Below the pieces are notes generated by a model. It did not search any database and was not told where the DNA came from. It saw only the letters and a list, made by a program, of their open reading frames with translations. A stretch of 64,000 bases of DNA from Sandarakinorhabdus limnophila DSM 17366. Lineage in GTDB: Bacteria > Pseudomonadota > Alphaproteobacteria > Sphingomonadales > Sphingomonadaceae. The DNA lies in contig NZ_ATVO01000005.1 of the NCBI RefSeq assembly GCF_000420765.1, positions 62,001 through 126,000 of the forward strand, written 5' to 3'. The translations under genes were made by a program, and so were the position numbers. Of the stretch, positions 46,325 through 57,719 are shown piece by piece (position 1 is the stretch's first letter; every line of letters begins with the position of its first letter).

Positions 46325-46806
46325 CACACTCTCCAACGGGCAAGGGCATCGATTGCGCCTTGCAGGATATAGCTCGCCGCCAGCCTGTCCACCCGCTCCG
46401 AACGACGGGCGCGCGACAAATCCTCGGCGATCATGGCGCGCTCCACCGCAGCGGTGGACCAGCGTTCATCCCACAGCAGCAACGGCAGGCCCAACACAGC
46501 GACGTTGCGCGCAAACGCCCGCACCGATTGGGTGCGCGATGAATCTGTGCCGTCCATGTTCAACGGCAAGCCGATCACCAAGCCAACCAATCGCTCCTTG
46601 GCGACCCAGGCCTTCAGTTCGGCCAGATCGGCGCTGAACTTCGTCCGTGCGATGGTGTGGGCCGGGCTGGCGAAACTCCAACTGGAGTCGCAAGTGGCAA
46701 GGCCAATGGTCTTGGTGCCCACGTCCAGTCCGCCCAGCCGGCCGGCATCGGGCAGCACGGCCGCATAATCCGGCGCGCTGGCCGAGATCAGCGTTCCGCT
46801 TTCCAC
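46324..46806 (-). CDS. ruvX: Holliday junction resolvase-like RuvX/YqgF
   Basis: A 160-residue YqgF-family protein with an RNase H-like fold, implicated in 16S rRNA 5' processing. The blocks [15 protein letters not shown] (catalytic Asp), [31 protein letters not shown] and DRLAASYIL (last Asp) are clear. The start is GTG at 46806, lying 19 bases inside the upstream DUF3089 gene, so the two are coupled. Confidence 0.93.
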   Translation of the reverse strand: MESGTLISASAPDYAAVLPDAGRLGGLDVGTKTIGLATCDSSWSFASPAHTIARTKFSADLAELKAWVAKERLVGLVIGLPLNMDGTDSSRTQSVRAFARNVAVLGLPLLLWDERWSTAAVERAMIAEDLSRARRSERVDRLAASYILQGAIDALARWRV

Positions 46807-47999
46807 GCCGCCACCCGCGCCGCCGCATCGAGGCGCACGGCCTGCCAGAACAGCGGATAATCGAACACGTGGAAATTATTGCCCGGCAGCACGAACGCCG
46901 GATAGCCGCTTGGTGCTTCACCTATCAGCAACAGCCCGCGGGGATCACAACGCGCCGGCACACCGGGCGTCACCAGCTTGCCGGCGGTAAGCGTCGCCGA
47001 AGGCACCAGGCTGCCGGGGTTGGCGCTGGCGGGGGCGGCGTCGCCGATGCTGCCCGTGAGGGGATTGCTGCACAGCATCGCCGTGCCGGTGCGGGAGGTG
47101 CCCGCCAGGCCCGTGCCAGCGTAATAAACATCAAGGATCGCCGACGCGTCGGCCGGCTCGGCAAAGCTCTGCCAGCTCAGCAGGCAGCGCGCCTGATCAC
47201 GCCGTTCGCAGGCCCGCAGGCCCAGCGCCGGCAGATCGGCGCTCACCGACACCGGCCAGCCCACCGCATAGGCTGCCACAACGCGGGCAGCGAGCGGCGT
47301 GCCCGCCACCTCTTCCTTCAGAAGGCGCAACAGGTGCAGCGCACCCTGGCTGTGGCCGGCAAGGATGATCGGCCCACCTGGCGGCTGCGCTTCCAGGAAG
47401 CGCGCGAAAGCCGCCTTCACATCAGCATAGGCCAGCCGCTGGGCGGCTTGGGCAAAGCGCCGCGTTTCGGGCGTGTTGGCAAGGAAACTGCCCAGCACCG
47501 CCTGGCGGTAATGCGGCGCCCACAGCGGGCCGGCCGCCGCCAGCGCGCTGGCTTCGGTGCGCAGGAAGCCAGCCAGCCGCAGCGCCGTTGCCGTATCGCT
47601 GGAACGGCCGTTCCACTGCGAATTGCCAAAGGCGGCGGTGGGCGGAATGAAGAACACCGACACATCGCCCCTGGCCATGGCAGGCGCGCCTTCCGGCAGG
47701 AACGCCGTGGGATCATCGGCCCCATCCTTCAGGCCGCCCGGCCGCGCCGCCCAACTGGCAGGATCGCCATAATCATAGGGCGTGCCGGCTGCGGCGGCTT
47801 CAAACGCGCCGCCCGGCACCAACGCCGCGCTGAGCAGGCGGTTGCCGGCCAGCCGCCAGGCAAAGGCGGCCACAATGACAAGGATGATGGCAATCGCCAC
47901 CAGCCACAAGAACAGCCGCGGCAGCCGCGCCGGTCGTTCCACGCGCGCCGGCTTGGCCGTTGGCGCGGCGATATTGGCCTGTTCGTTTTCTTCCGTCAT
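46788..47999 (-). CDS. DUF3089 family alpha/beta hydrolase with N-terminal membrane anchor
   Basis: A 403-residue protein. A membrane helix ([20 protein letters not shown]) near residue 30 anchors it, and the rest is the DUF3089 domain with [20 protein letters not shown] and the nucleophile elbow [13 protein letters not shown]. The substrate is unknown; the fold suggests an ester or lipid hydrolase in the periplasm. I prefer the ATG at 47999 to a TTG at 48011. It heads the operon with ruvX, msrB and the cyclophilin gene. Confidence 0.88.
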   Translation of the reverse strand: MTEENEQANIAAPTAKPARVERPARLPRLFLWLVAIAIILVIVAAFAWRLAGNRLLSAALVPGGAFEAAAAGTPYDYGDPASWAARPGGLKDGADDPTAFLPEGAPAMARGDVSVFFIPPTAAFGNSQWNGRSSDTATALRLAGFLRTEASALAAAGPLWAPHYRQAVLGSFLANTPETRRFAQAAQRLAYADVKAAFARFLEAQPPGGPIILAGHSQGALHLLRLLKEEVAGTPLAARVVAAYAVGWPVSVSADLPALGLRACERRDQARCLLSWQSFAEPADASAILDVYYAGTGLAGTSRTGTAMLCSNPLTGSIGDAAPASANPGSLVPSATLTAGKLVTPGVPARCDPRGLLLIGEAPSGYPAFVLPGNNFHVFDYPLFWQAVRLDAAARVAAWKAER

Positions 48000-48100
48000 T
48001 CGTTCAGACAAGTCGCCAGCCTCGTGGTGATGATCGGCTGGTGCCTAGCAGCGGTCGTCATGCACTGCGAAGAAAATCATGTCGCTGCCCTTCGAACCGC

Positions 48101-48129
48101 TTGAGTTTTTTGTAATGAGCGGCATAAAG
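48101..48129 (+). promoter_or_regulatory. Candidate promoter of the response regulator gene, possibly leaderless
   Basis: TTGAGT (48101-48106) and ATAAAG (48124-48129) are 17 bases apart. Transcription would begin at about 48136-48138, at or next to the ATG at 48138, implying a leaderless or nearly leaderless message. No ribosome site is visible in the 8 bases between. Confidence 0.45.
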
Positions 48130-48137
48130 TCACAGCC

Positions 48138-48827
48138 ATGAGCAATATCCTCTGCGTTGAAGACGATGCCACCATGGCCGATCATATCGCGCAGGGTCTG
48201 CGCGAGGCTGGCTTTCATGTTGATATTGCCGGCACTGGAACGTTGGGCCTCGAACTGGCGATGGCCGGGCACTATGCCGCCATCGTGCTGGATCGCATGC
48301 TGCCCGAACTCGATGGCCTCACTGTCCTGTCCCGCCTGCGCGAAGCCGGCAACCGCACGCCGGTGGTGGTGCTCTCCGCGTTGGCCAGCTTGGATGAACG
48401 GGTAAAGGGCCTGCGCGCCGGTTCCGACGATTATCTCACCAAGCCCTTTGAATTGCCGGAATTGCTTGCCCGTCTTGAAGCTGTGCAGCGCCGCGCCCTG
48501 CCATCGGGCGAGATCACCCGGCTGGTGGAAGGCGAGTTGGAGCTTGATCTGCTCGCCCGCCGTGTCACCTGGACGGGCAAGCGCATCGATCTGCAACCGC
48601 GCGAATTCCGCCTGCTGGAATATTTGGTCCGCCACCGTGGCCAGGTCGTCACCCGTTCCATGCTGCTGGAAGGCGTGTGGGATTATCATTTCGATCCCGG
48701 TACAAACGTGATCGACGTGCATGTCAGTCGCCTGCGCAGGAAGCTGGATGAAGGCGGCGCCGGCAATATCGTGCAGACCGTGCGCGGCACCGGCTACCGC
48801 GTCGGCGGCGAAACGGTCACGGCCTGA
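48138..48827 (+). CDS. OmpR-family response regulator
   Basis: A 229-residue two-domain regulator. The receiver (about residues 1-115) has acidic pair EDD near residue 8, phosphoacceptor Asp in VLDRMLPELDG and Lys in DDYLTKPFELPE. The C-terminal winged helix (about 130-225) has LQPREFRLLEYLVRHRG, ending with VDVHVSRLRRKLD and TVRGTGYRV. It pairs with the kinase downstream. The signal and target genes are unknown. Confidence 0.95.
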   Translation: MSNILCVEDDATMADHIAQGLREAGFHVDIAGTGTLGLELAMAGHYAAIVLDRMLPELDGLTVLSRLREAGNRTPVVVLSALASLDERVKGLRAGSDDYLTKPFELPELLARLEAVQRRALPSGEITRLVEGELELDLLARRVTWTGKRIDLQPREFRLLEYLVRHRGQVVTRSMLLEGVWDYHFDPGTNVIDVHVSRLRRKLDEGGAGNIVQTVRGTGYRVGGETVTA

Positions 48828-49021
48828 CGGAGCAGTTGCCGACCAGCTTGGGTTATCGGCACGGAGACGAATTTGATGCACGGCAAGAAGCGAGGAGGGC
48901 GCGATGTCTCTGGCATCGCAACCAACGAGCGACGCAGCCGTGCGCCAAATTGGCGCCGCCCCGAAGGGGTCGCCCCACTTGGGGCGATGACGATTGCGCA
49001 AGCTGGTCGGGAACCGACCTA
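48828..49021 (+). other. Hairpin-dense spacer between regulator and kinase genes
   Basis: Within 194 bases at least five adjacent inverted repeats can be read: 48901-48906/48914-48919 (GCGATG/CATCGC), 48942-48946/48952-48956, 48959-48962/48966-48969 (CCCC/GGGG, GAA loop), 48970-48976/48981-48987 (TCGCCCC/GGGGCGA), and 49005-49010/49014-49019 (GGTCGG/CCGACC, GAA loop). The last hides the only candidate ribosome site of the kinase. A 48-codon ORF (48876-49022) ends in TAATG overlapping the kinase ATG. It might be a dispersed palindromic repeat or an RNA control element. Confidence 0.55.
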
Positions 49022-50458
49022 ATGCCCCGGGCGGGGCTGTCTTCGTGGAAACCATCAGGCTTCCGCCTGTTGCTGAGCGGGCTGGTGCCGCGCACCACCA
49101 CGGCGCGGATCAGCTTGATGCTGTTCCTGGTCATCCTGGCCGGATCGGCGCTGCTGCTGATCCTGCTGGAACGTGCAACCCAGACCCAGCTCGATCGCGA
49201 AGCGCAGGCCCGCATCACCGCCATTGCCGAGACGGCCGAACGGACCTGGCGCCGCAATGGCATCGAGGCTGCCGTCACCATTCTCGATGGCGAACTGGCG
49301 GTGCCTGGCCCGCTCATCATCCACCTCGCCGCCCGCGATGGCAGCCTGCTGCTTGGCAATCTGGCGCGCTGGCCGGCGAGCGTTCCCAGCGACCGGCGCT
49401 ATTACCGCGTGCCCGCCATGCACACCGAACATGGCGACATCGAACCCTATATGGTGACGGCACGGCCCATGCCCGATGGCTATCGCCTGCTGGTCGGCCG
49501 CAGCCTAGAAGCCGAAGTGCAGTTGCAGTCCACGCTCACCACGCTGCTGGCCGTGGCGCTGCCCGTGGCGGCGCTGCTGGCCTGGCTCACCAGCAAACTG
49601 GTGGTCTCCATCATCAGCGATCGGGCGCGCGGCATCGCCGATGTGGTGGGCGAGGTCACCGCCGGCAAACTGCACGCCCGGGTCGATCTGCCGCCGGGCC
49701 CGCCCGCCGATGCCTTTGATTCCATGGGCCAGGCCTTCAACGTCATGCTGGCGCGGGTGGAATCGGTGCTGGATGAACTGCGCGCCGTCACCGATGGGCT
49801 GGCGCATGATCTGCGCTCACCGCTCACTCGGCTGAAAGCCCGCATCGACAAGCTGCAACAGGGCAGCGTGATCGATGCCGCCGATCTGGAAGCCGTATCG
49901 GCCGAAGCGGAATCGCTGCTTGGCATGCTCGATACCAGCCTGGAAATCACCCGCGCCGAAGCCGGCATCGGCCGCGACCGCTTTGAACAGGTCGATCTGT
50001 CCCAGATGGTCGCCGATCTGGCCGACATGTATGGGCCGCTGGCCGAAGATGCCGGCGTGGAACTGGCCGTGCAACCCGGCCTGACCCGGGTGACGGCGCT
50101 GGCACACCGCCAGTTGCTGGGCCGGGCGTTGGCCAATCTGATCGACAATGCCCTGCGCTATGGCGCCTTCGGCAAGCGCATCGAACTGGCCGCCGAGCGC
50201 ACCGATGGCGGGGCGCGGTTGGTGGTGGGCGATCACGGCCCCGGCATCCCCACCGCCCAACGGCGCGAAGCGTTGCGGCGCTTTGGCCGGCTTGATGCGG
50301 CGCGCGGCCGACAGGGCCAGCGGTTGCAGGGGGCCGGCCTTGGCCTGTCGCTGGCCGCCGCCGTCGCCCGCCTGCACGGCGGCACGCTCACACTGGCCGA
50401 TAACAAGCCCGGCCTGCAGGTTGCGATCGATCTGCCAGCCGTGCCGGCGGCGGAATAG
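49022..50458 (+). CDS. Sensor histidine kinase
   Basis: A 478-residue membrane kinase. Two transmembrane helices (LMLFLVILAGSALLLILLE and TLLAVALPVAALLAWLTSK) bracket a periplasmic sensor loop of about 130 residues. HAMP follows, then the H box (DGLAHDLRSPLTRLK), N box (ANLIDNALRYG) and G boxes (VVGDHGPGIP, GAGLGLSLAAAV). I chose the ATG at 49022; a TTG at 48836 in the same frame would add 62 Arg/Pro-rich residues and run through the hairpins. It is the partner of the OmpR-type regulator. Confidence 0.93.
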   Translation: MPRAGLSSWKPSGFRLLLSGLVPRTTTARISLMLFLVILAGSALLLILLERATQTQLDREAQARITAIAETAERTWRRNGIEAAVTILDGELAVPGPLIIHLAARDGSLLLGNLARWPASVPSDRRYYRVPAMHTEHGDIEPYMVTARPMPDGYRLLVGRSLEAEVQLQSTLTTLLAVALPVAALLAWLTSKLVVSIISDRARGIADVVGEVTAGKLHARVDLPPGPPADAFDSMGQAFNVMLARVESVLDELRAVTDGLAHDLRSPLTRLKARIDKLQQGSVIDAADLEAVSAEAESLLGMLDTSLEITRAEAGIGRDRFEQVDLSQMVADLADMYGPLAEDAGVELAVQPGLTRVTALAHRQLLGRALANLIDNALRYGAFGKRIELAAERTDGGARLVVGDHGPGIPTAQRREALRRFGRLDAARGRQGQRLQGAGLGLSLAAAVARLHGGTLTLADNKPGLQVAIDLPAVPAAE

Positions 50459-50462
50459 CGCC

Positions 50463-51677
50463 TCAGCCCGCCACCACCAGCCCGTGCCGCTTCTTGCCGG
50501 CGCTCACCTTCTGGCCCGGTGCCACCAGCACGGCATCGCTGCCCGCCGCTTCCCCATCGATGCGAGCGCCGCCCTGCGCCACCAGCTTGCGCGCCTCGTT
50601 CTTCGATGCAGAAAAGCCCAGCCCGATCAGCGCATCCACGATGGTCACCGGCGCGGCCACCGCAAACTGCGGCAGCTCCTCACCCGCGCCGCCGCCGGCA
50701 AAGGTGGTGCGCGCCGTTTCCGCAGCAGCCTCGGCCGCGTCCCGCCCCCGGCACAGCGCGGTCGCCTCGGTGGCCAGCACCTCCTTGGCGGTGTTGATCT
50801 CCGCGCCTTCCAGCGCCTCCAGCCGGACGATCTCGTCCAGCGGCAGATCGGTGAACAGCCGCAGGAACTTGCCCACATCGGCGTCATGCGTGTTGCGCCA
50901 GAACTGCCAGTAATCGAAATGCGGCAGCTGATCCTCGTGCAGCCACACCGCGCCCTTGGCCGTCTTGCCCATCTTGGCGCCATCTGCGCGCGTGATCAGC
51001 GGCGTCGTCAGGCCAAAGGCGTCCTTCGCATCCACCCGGCGAATGAGATCGGTGCCGTTCACGATATTGCCCCACTGGTCACTGCCGCCCATCTGCAGCG
51101 TGCAGCCAAACCGCCGGTTCAGTTCCAGATAATCATAGGCCTGGAAAATCATGTAGTTGAACTCGATGAAGCTCAGCGGCTGCTCCCGCTCCAGCCGCAA
51201 CCGCACGCTGTCAAACGTCAGCATGCGGTTGATCGAGAAATGCCTGCCATAATCGCGCAGGAACGGCACCAGCTGCAGCCGCGACAGCCAATCATCATTG
51301 TTGACCATCACCGCATCGGTCGGCCCATCGCCAAAGCGCAAAAACCGCTCGAAAATCCGCTTGATGCTGGCAAGGTTGGCATTGATCTGCTCATCCCCCA
51401 GCAACTGCCGGGCCTCATCCTTGCCCGACGGATCACCAATCTTGGTCGTCCCGCCGCCCATCAGCACGATCGGCTTGTGCCCCGATTGCTGCAGATGCCG
51501 CAGCATCATGATCGAAACCAGATTGCCGATGTGCAGGCTGGGCGCCGTGCAATCAAAGCCGACATAAGCCGTGATCGCGCCCTTCCCCGCCGCGCCATCC
51601 AGCGCCGCCGCATCGGTGATCTGATGAATAAACCCGCGCGTTTCGAGACGGGTGAGAAAGTCGCTGCTGTAGGTCAT
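50463..51677 (-). CDS. tyrS: Tyrosyl-tRNA synthetase
   Basis: A 404-residue class I synthetase. The HIGH-like motif is APSLHIGNLVSIMML, the KMSKS-like motif GAKMGKTAKGAVW, and QMGGSDQWGNIVNGTDL is the tyrosine pocket. The C-terminal S4-like domain (ASKNEARKLVAQGGARIDGE) binds the tRNA. I chose the ATG giving MTYSSDFLTRL; an upstream in-frame start (51950) adds an unrelated leader. It converges with the kinase gene (4-base gap). Confidence 0.96.
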   Translation of the reverse strand: MTYSSDFLTRLETRGFIHQITDAAALDGAAGKGAITAYVGFDCTAPSLHIGNLVSIMMLRHLQQSGHKPIVLMGGGTTKIGDPSGKDEARQLLGDEQINANLASIKRIFERFLRFGDGPTDAVMVNNDDWLSRLQLVPFLRDYGRHFSINRMLTFDSVRLRLEREQPLSFIEFNYMIFQAYDYLELNRRFGCTLQMGGSDQWGNIVNGTDLIRRVDAKDAFGLTTPLITRADGAKMGKTAKGAVWLHEDQLPHFDYWQFWRNTHDADVGKFLRLFTDLPLDEIVRLEALEGAEINTAKEVLATEATALCRGRDAAEAAAETARTTFAGGGAGEELPQFAVAAPVTIVDALIGLGFSASKNEARKLVAQGGARIDGEAAGSDAVLVAPGQKVSAGKKRHGLVVAG

Positions 51678-51981
51678 GGTGGGGACGGCTTTACGGTGTG
51701 TGGCAGCGCTTGTCATGCCCCCACAAGCGCGGCCAATTCTGACAGTTCTTTTCCGCATCTCGCCTGTTTTCACCGGCCCTTGTGTGCGGCCGAGGCCAAG
51801 ACCGATGTGTGCTGCGCCGGTCCAACCCATAGTCCGGGCTGTGGGACAGAACAGAGGCAGAAGAGGAGAGCCTCCAGCAGCCCCTTCTCCTTTCCAGCGC
51901 CAGCCGCACAACGCACGGGTTTGACGCCGAGAAACGCTCTCCCCTTGCATCCCGCCGCCTTATCCCCCATCGGGCCCGGGG
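51678..51981. other. Intergenic region between divergent tyrS and b561 genes
   Basis: About 300 bases with no convincing gene. It should hold promoters for both genes. A small purine-rich stretch (GGCAGAAGAGGAGAG) and C-rich tracts are visible, but I found no clear -35/-10 pair, operator or structured RNA. Confidence 0.5.
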
Positions 51982-52755
51982 ATGACATTTATCTATCTGT
52001 TTCTGGCGCTGGGGCTGGCGGTGGGCTTGAACCATCCGGCGTGGGCGTGGCGGGTGTTGGCACAGGTGGGTGCGGCGGCGGCGTTGGGTATGATGGCCTG
52101 GTCGATCTGGCTGGCCAATGGCGATGGTACGTTTGCGGCGCGGGCGGCCGATGATGTGCGGCCGTTGCTGCTCAATATCATGGCGGTGATTGCGGTGCTG
52201 GCGGTCCTGCTGCTGCTGGCGCTGCTGCCGGTGCAGTGGCGGCGGTACGCGGAGCCGGTGCCGGACTGGAACCAGCGGCAGAAGTGGGGGCAGATCGCCC
52301 GCATCCTGCACTGGACGAGCGCCGTGCTGATGCTGGCCGCGCTGCCAATGGGGCTGTTCGTGACGGTGCTTCGCCCTTCGCCGGAGCGCACGGATTTTCT
52401 TGCGGCGCATATCGGCATTGGCGTTGCGGTGTTTTTCCTGCTGCTGTTGCGCTGGGCGGCCCAGCGCGCTTCGCCTGGCCCGGCCAGCCCCAATGGCGCG
52501 GCAAAGCTGAACAAACTGGCGCTGTATCTCTCGCTGGCCACCCTGCCGGTTTCGGGGTTGCTGCTGGCGGGGGCCACCGGCTGGTCGGTGCTGGGGCTGC
52601 ACCTGCCCGAAGCCCTGCCGATGCCGCCGGCCCGCGCTCTGCATATCTGGCTTTCGGGCCTGTTTGCTGCGGCGTTCGCGGCCCATGCCGGCGCGGTGCT
52701 GTGGCATCATTTCGCCCTGCGTGATCGCCAGCTCATTCGCCGCATGCTGCGCTAG
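51982..52755 (+). CDS. Cytochrome b561-like membrane protein
   Basis: A 257-residue membrane protein. The N-terminal part has about two helices; the C-terminal half resembles diheme cytochrome b561, with His residues in RILHWTSAVLML, AAHIGIGVAVF, LHIWLSGLFAA and HAGAVLWHHF. These are the expected heme ligands. It probably moves electrons between quinone and a periplasmic acceptor or superoxide. The first helices are unusual for the family and may be an added domain. Confidence 0.83.
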   Translation: MTFIYLFLALGLAVGLNHPAWAWRVLAQVGAAAALGMMAWSIWLANGDGTFAARAADDVRPLLLNIMAVIAVLAVLLLLALLPVQWRRYAEPVPDWNQRQKWGQIARILHWTSAVLMLAALPMGLFVTVLRPSPERTDFLAAHIGIGVAVFFLLLLRWAAQRASPGPASPNGAAKLNKLALYLSLATLPVSGLLLAGATGWSVLGLHLPEALPMPPARALHIWLSGLFAAAFAAHAGAVLWHHFALRDRQLIRRMLR

Positions 52756-52788
52756 AACAAACGGCGCACATGGTGCAATGATGGCGCC

Positions 52789-54993
<2,205 letters not shown>

Positions 54994-55022
54994 GCGCCCT
55001 TCCCGTCACGCCGGGGTGACGA

Positions 55023-55343
55023 TCAATAATGCGGTTCGCAGGCGAGGCCATCACCATCGCCGTCCCAATCTGCCCGGTAATTTGGTTCATCTGACCTGAT
55101 GTTTTCATAGCCAGCCGCCCGCGCGTCGTTGCAACCGGAAAAGCGCCTGAACGGGCGCGGTTCGGGCCTCACCAAGGCAACCACTTCGTTGACCGGCGCT
55201 ACAGTGTCCCGAACAAGATTGGCCTGCTCGGAGGGCGGCATTGTCGCAAGCCAGCCGCCTCCACCGCCCAACAATATGCCAATAACAGCCAGCGTTGGCA
55301 GCGGCACGGATGATAATTCTTCGTTGCGTCGGCGTCTGGTCAT
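55023..55343 (-). CDS. Excalibur calcium-binding domain protein
   Basis: A 106-residue protein with a basic N-terminus, one membrane helix (TLAVIGILLGGGGGWLA) and a C-terminal excalibur motif: CNDARAAGY with DWDGDGDGLACE, the calcium-binding loop with paired Cys. It is probably anchored with the domain in the periplasm. The function of the family is unknown. The start at 55343 is preferred over one four codons earlier. Confidence 0.85.
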   Translation of the reverse strand: MTRRRRNEELSSVPLPTLAVIGILLGGGGGWLATMPPSEQANLVRDTVAPVNEVVALVRPEPRPFRRFSGCNDARAAGYENIRSDEPNYRADWDGDGDGLACEPHY

Positions 55344-55378
55344 GATGCGGAGCATGCACGACCAATCTTAAAGGCCAA

Positions 55379-55693
55379 TTAAATCAGGCAACCCACCCCG
55401 GCGCGCAGGAATTCCGCCACCAGGCCAGGGTCGCGCTCGTCGGTCAGCTTGTTGGCGATCTCGCGGATACTCATCCGTTCAAAACGTTCGGCACGCAGGC
55501 CGGTGAGTTCCTGCAGGCGGCGCAGCTGGCCGATGGAGAGGCGTTCGCCCAGCCGGCCACCCATGCACTGGGCCTGGCGCGGGGGCACGCCCAGTTCCGT
55601 CAGGTTGCTGGTGATGCGTTGGGCCGGGGTGGTGCAGGCGGTGAGCAGCAGCGGCAGGGCGAGGCAGGCAAGCAGGGAAAGGCGCGGCGTCAT
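55379..55693 (-). CDS. Small predicted lipoprotein
   Basis: A 104-residue lipoprotein with lipobox LLLTAC. The mature part (QRITSNLTELGVPPRQAQCM then GLRAERFERMSIREIANKL) is helical, with two further Cys (QCMGG and VGCLI). I do not recognise a family. The ATG at 55693 gives the shortest sensible signal peptide; an earlier in-frame ATG at 55726 adds HPHQF residues. It is divergent from crtZ. Confidence 0.78.
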   Translation of the reverse strand: MTPRLSLLACLALPLLLTACTTPAQRITSNLTELGVPPRQAQCMGGRLGERLSIGQLRRLQELTGLRAERFERMSIREIANKLTDERDPGLVAEFLRAGVGCLI

Positions 55694-55768
55694 GTCGGCT
55701 CCGAATTGATGGGGGTGCGGCAACACCCCTAGTGATTAGCGGCTTTTGTCTGGCTATAGCATGAACCC

Positions 55769-56362
55769 ATGCTTGATTATCTGGCTTTGCTCTCCACCCG
55801 CTACCCCATGCTTGCCGATGTGAATTGGTGGCAGGGCATCGGCATCGCGCTGCTCGTGGTGGGAATCATGGAGGTGGTGGCCATCGTCTCCCACAAATAT
55901 GTGATGCACGGGTTTCTGTGGGTACTGCACAAATCCCATCACGAACCGCGCACCGGCCAGTTTGAACGCAACGACTGGTTTGGCGTGGCGGGCGCCATCC
56001 CGTCGATGATCCTGCTGATGATCGGCACCCATTATGGCCTGCACATGATCACCGCGATCGGGGCGGGCATCACCATGTATGGCGCCATCTATTTCTTCCT
56101 GCACGATATCCTGGTGCACCGCCGCGTGAAGCACAGCTGGAACCCGCAATGGGGTTACATGAAGCGCGTGGTGCAGGCGCACCGCCTGCATCATGTGGTG
56201 GAAACCAAACACGGCACGGTGAGCTTCGGCTTCATCTGGGCGCCGCCGATCCGCAAGCTGAAGGCGCAACTGGAAGCCGATGGCCGCGGCCGCATCCGCG
56301 CGAGCGCGAAGATGAAGGCCGAGATGGGGATGATTGATAACGCCGAGCATTGGGCGCGCTGA
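55769..56362 (+). CDS. crtZ: Beta-carotene hydroxylase
   Basis: A 197-residue fatty-acid-hydroxylase-fold enzyme that adds 3-hydroxyls to beta-ionone rings (beta-carotene to zeaxanthin) in the membrane. The histidine clusters are HKYVMHG, LHKSHHEPR, HDILVHRR and HRLHHVV, all expected di-iron ligands. About four helices are present. It lies near but opposite in strand to the crtYIB operon. Confidence 0.95.
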   Translation: MLDYLALLSTRYPMLADVNWWQGIGIALLVVGIMEVVAIVSHKYVMHGFLWVLHKSHHEPRTGQFERNDWFGVAGAIPSMILLMIGTHYGLHMITAIGAGITMYGAIYFFLHDILVHRRVKHSWNPQWGYMKRVVQAHRLHHVVETKHGTVSFGFIWAPPIRKLKAQLEADGRGRIRASAKMKAEMGMIDNAEHWAR

Positions 56363-56395
56363 CGCGCCCCACAACGGCTGGCGCGGTAAATCGGC

Positions 56396-56764
56396 TTAGA
56401 ACCGCTCCACCAGCCGGAACGTCTCGCACCACAAATCCATATCATCGGCAAACACGCCCGCCCGCGTGAAATAGCGACGATGGGCAGCGCGCCAATAGTC
56501 GAGCGAGAGATCGCCCTCCCCCTCCAGCGCCGCAAAGTCCGCGCCGACATCGCAATAGCGCATGGCCACGCAGGAGATGGTCTCGACCAGCAGCGCGGGC
56601 TGGCCGGCGCCATCCAGCACGATGCCGCGTTCGCCGGCAACGCTGGGCCCCATCTGCGCGGCCGCCCAACATGTCGCCGTCTTGCGACCTTCGCGCACCA
56701 GCGCCAGCAGCGCATCGGCCAGTTCCGGACTGTCCCCAAATGACCAACGTGGCAGGTCGGTCAT
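56396..56764 (-). CDS. ASCH domain protein
   Basis: A 122-residue ASCH-fold protein (proposed RNA-binding, PUA-like). The landmarks are WSFGDSPELADALLALV, REGRKTATCW and VETISCVAMRYCDV. Its ATG lies 10 bases after the crtB stop, so it is probably the last gene of the crtY-crtI-crtB operon. No link to carotenoids is known. Confidence 0.85.
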   Translation of the reverse strand: MTDLPRWSFGDSPELADALLALVREGRKTATCWAAAQMGPSVAGERGIVLDGAGQPALLVETISCVAMRYCDVGADFAALEGEGDLSLDYWRAAHRRYFTRAGVFADDMDLWCETFRLVERF

Positions 56765-56774
56765 TCCGGTCCCC

Positions 56775-57707
56775 TCACTCCGGCATCGTCCACAGGCCGT
56801 CACGGGGCGGCCCCGGCATCGGCCAGCGCTGCTTGCGCACCAGCGCATCGCCCAGCGCCAACGCCACAGCACGGGCCTTTTCGGCTTTCGTCGTCGAAAC
56901 CCGCTGGGCCAACCCCTCCTCCTCCAGCCCGCGCACCTTGCGGCCGATGCCGCCATAGATGCGGGCTGCGGCCAGCACAGCCCAGGCGGCGCGGTTGCCC
57001 AGTGCCGAGGTGCCGAAGCGGGCTGATTCCTCAAAGTCCTCGGCCTTGAACACCAACCGCGCGACCAGCCGCGACAGCTGCCGGCGGTTGCGTTCCAACA
57101 CGTAACTGTCCGGCTCCAGCCGCACGCTGGCCAGCCAATCATCGGGGATGTAGCGGCGGCCGTTCATCGCGTCTTCGACCACGTCGCGGGCGATGTTGTT
57201 GAGCTGAAAGCTCATCCCCAGATCACAGGCGCGTTCCAGCACCGCACGTTTGTCGGGCTTCACGCCCATCACGATCGCCATCATCACGCCCACGCAGCCC
57301 GCCACGTGATAGCAATAGGTGAGCGTATCATCGAAGGTAAGGAATGGCCGCGCTTCCATGTCGATGCGGAAGCCCTGGATGAGATCGCGCGGATAACGCG
57401 CCGGCATCCCCGTCTGCTGCACCACCAGCGCCAGCGCTTCGTAAGTCGTGCCGGGCGTGGGATTGCCGGCCAGGGCGCGTTCGGTTTCCCAATGCACTTC
57501 GGCCAGGCGCTCGGCCGGCGGGCGGCGATCGTCGTTGCGGCCCTCGCCCAGCACCTGGCCATCGATCACATCATCGGTGTGGCGGCACCAGGCATAAAGC
57601 AGCATGGCGCGGTCGCGCGTTGGGCCATCGAACAGGCGGCTGGCCAGTGCGAAGCTTTTCGAACCGCGGGCGATGGCGTCGCGGGCATTGGCAAGAACGT
57701 CAGACAC
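56775..57707 (-). CDS. crtB: Phytoene synthase
   Basis: Condenses two GGPP molecules to phytoene, the first carotenoid step. The 310-residue protein has ARGSKSFALASRLF, the Asp-rich YAWCRHTDDVIDG and the second Asp motif QLNNIARDVVEDA. I chose GTG at 57707 (VSDVLANARDAIARG), matching the typical MSDxL opening; a TTG at 57743 lies inside a strong hairpin. It follows crtI by 55 bases. Confidence 0.95.
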   Translation of the reverse strand: MSDVLANARDAIARGSKSFALASRLFDGPTRDRAMLLYAWCRHTDDVIDGQVLGEGRNDDRRPPAERLAEVHWETERALAGNPTPGTTYEALALVVQQTGMPARYPRDLIQGFRIDMEARPFLTFDDTLTYCYHVAGCVGVMMAIVMGVKPDKRAVLERACDLGMSFQLNNIARDVVEDAMNGRRYIPDDWLASVRLEPDSYVLERNRRQLSRLVARLVFKAEDFEESARFGTSALGNRAAWAVLAAARIYGGIGRKVRGLEEEGLAQRVSTTKAEKARAVALALGDALVRKQRWPMPGPPRDGLWTMPE

Positions 57708-57719
57708 GGATGGGCTTCT

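Noticed and set aside
46647-48104. A 485-codon open frame antisense to ruvX and the DUF3089 gene
   Set aside because: Arg/His/Gln/Gly-rich shadow; the opposite strand has intact motifs.
48876-49022. The 48-codon ORF before the kinase as a confirmed gene
   Set aside because: Arg-rich, no family, and it overlaps several hairpins; kept only as an observation.
55004-55021. Small CGTCAC/GTGACG stem after uvrB as a terminator
   Set aside because: Only six base pairs and no T tract; too weak to call.
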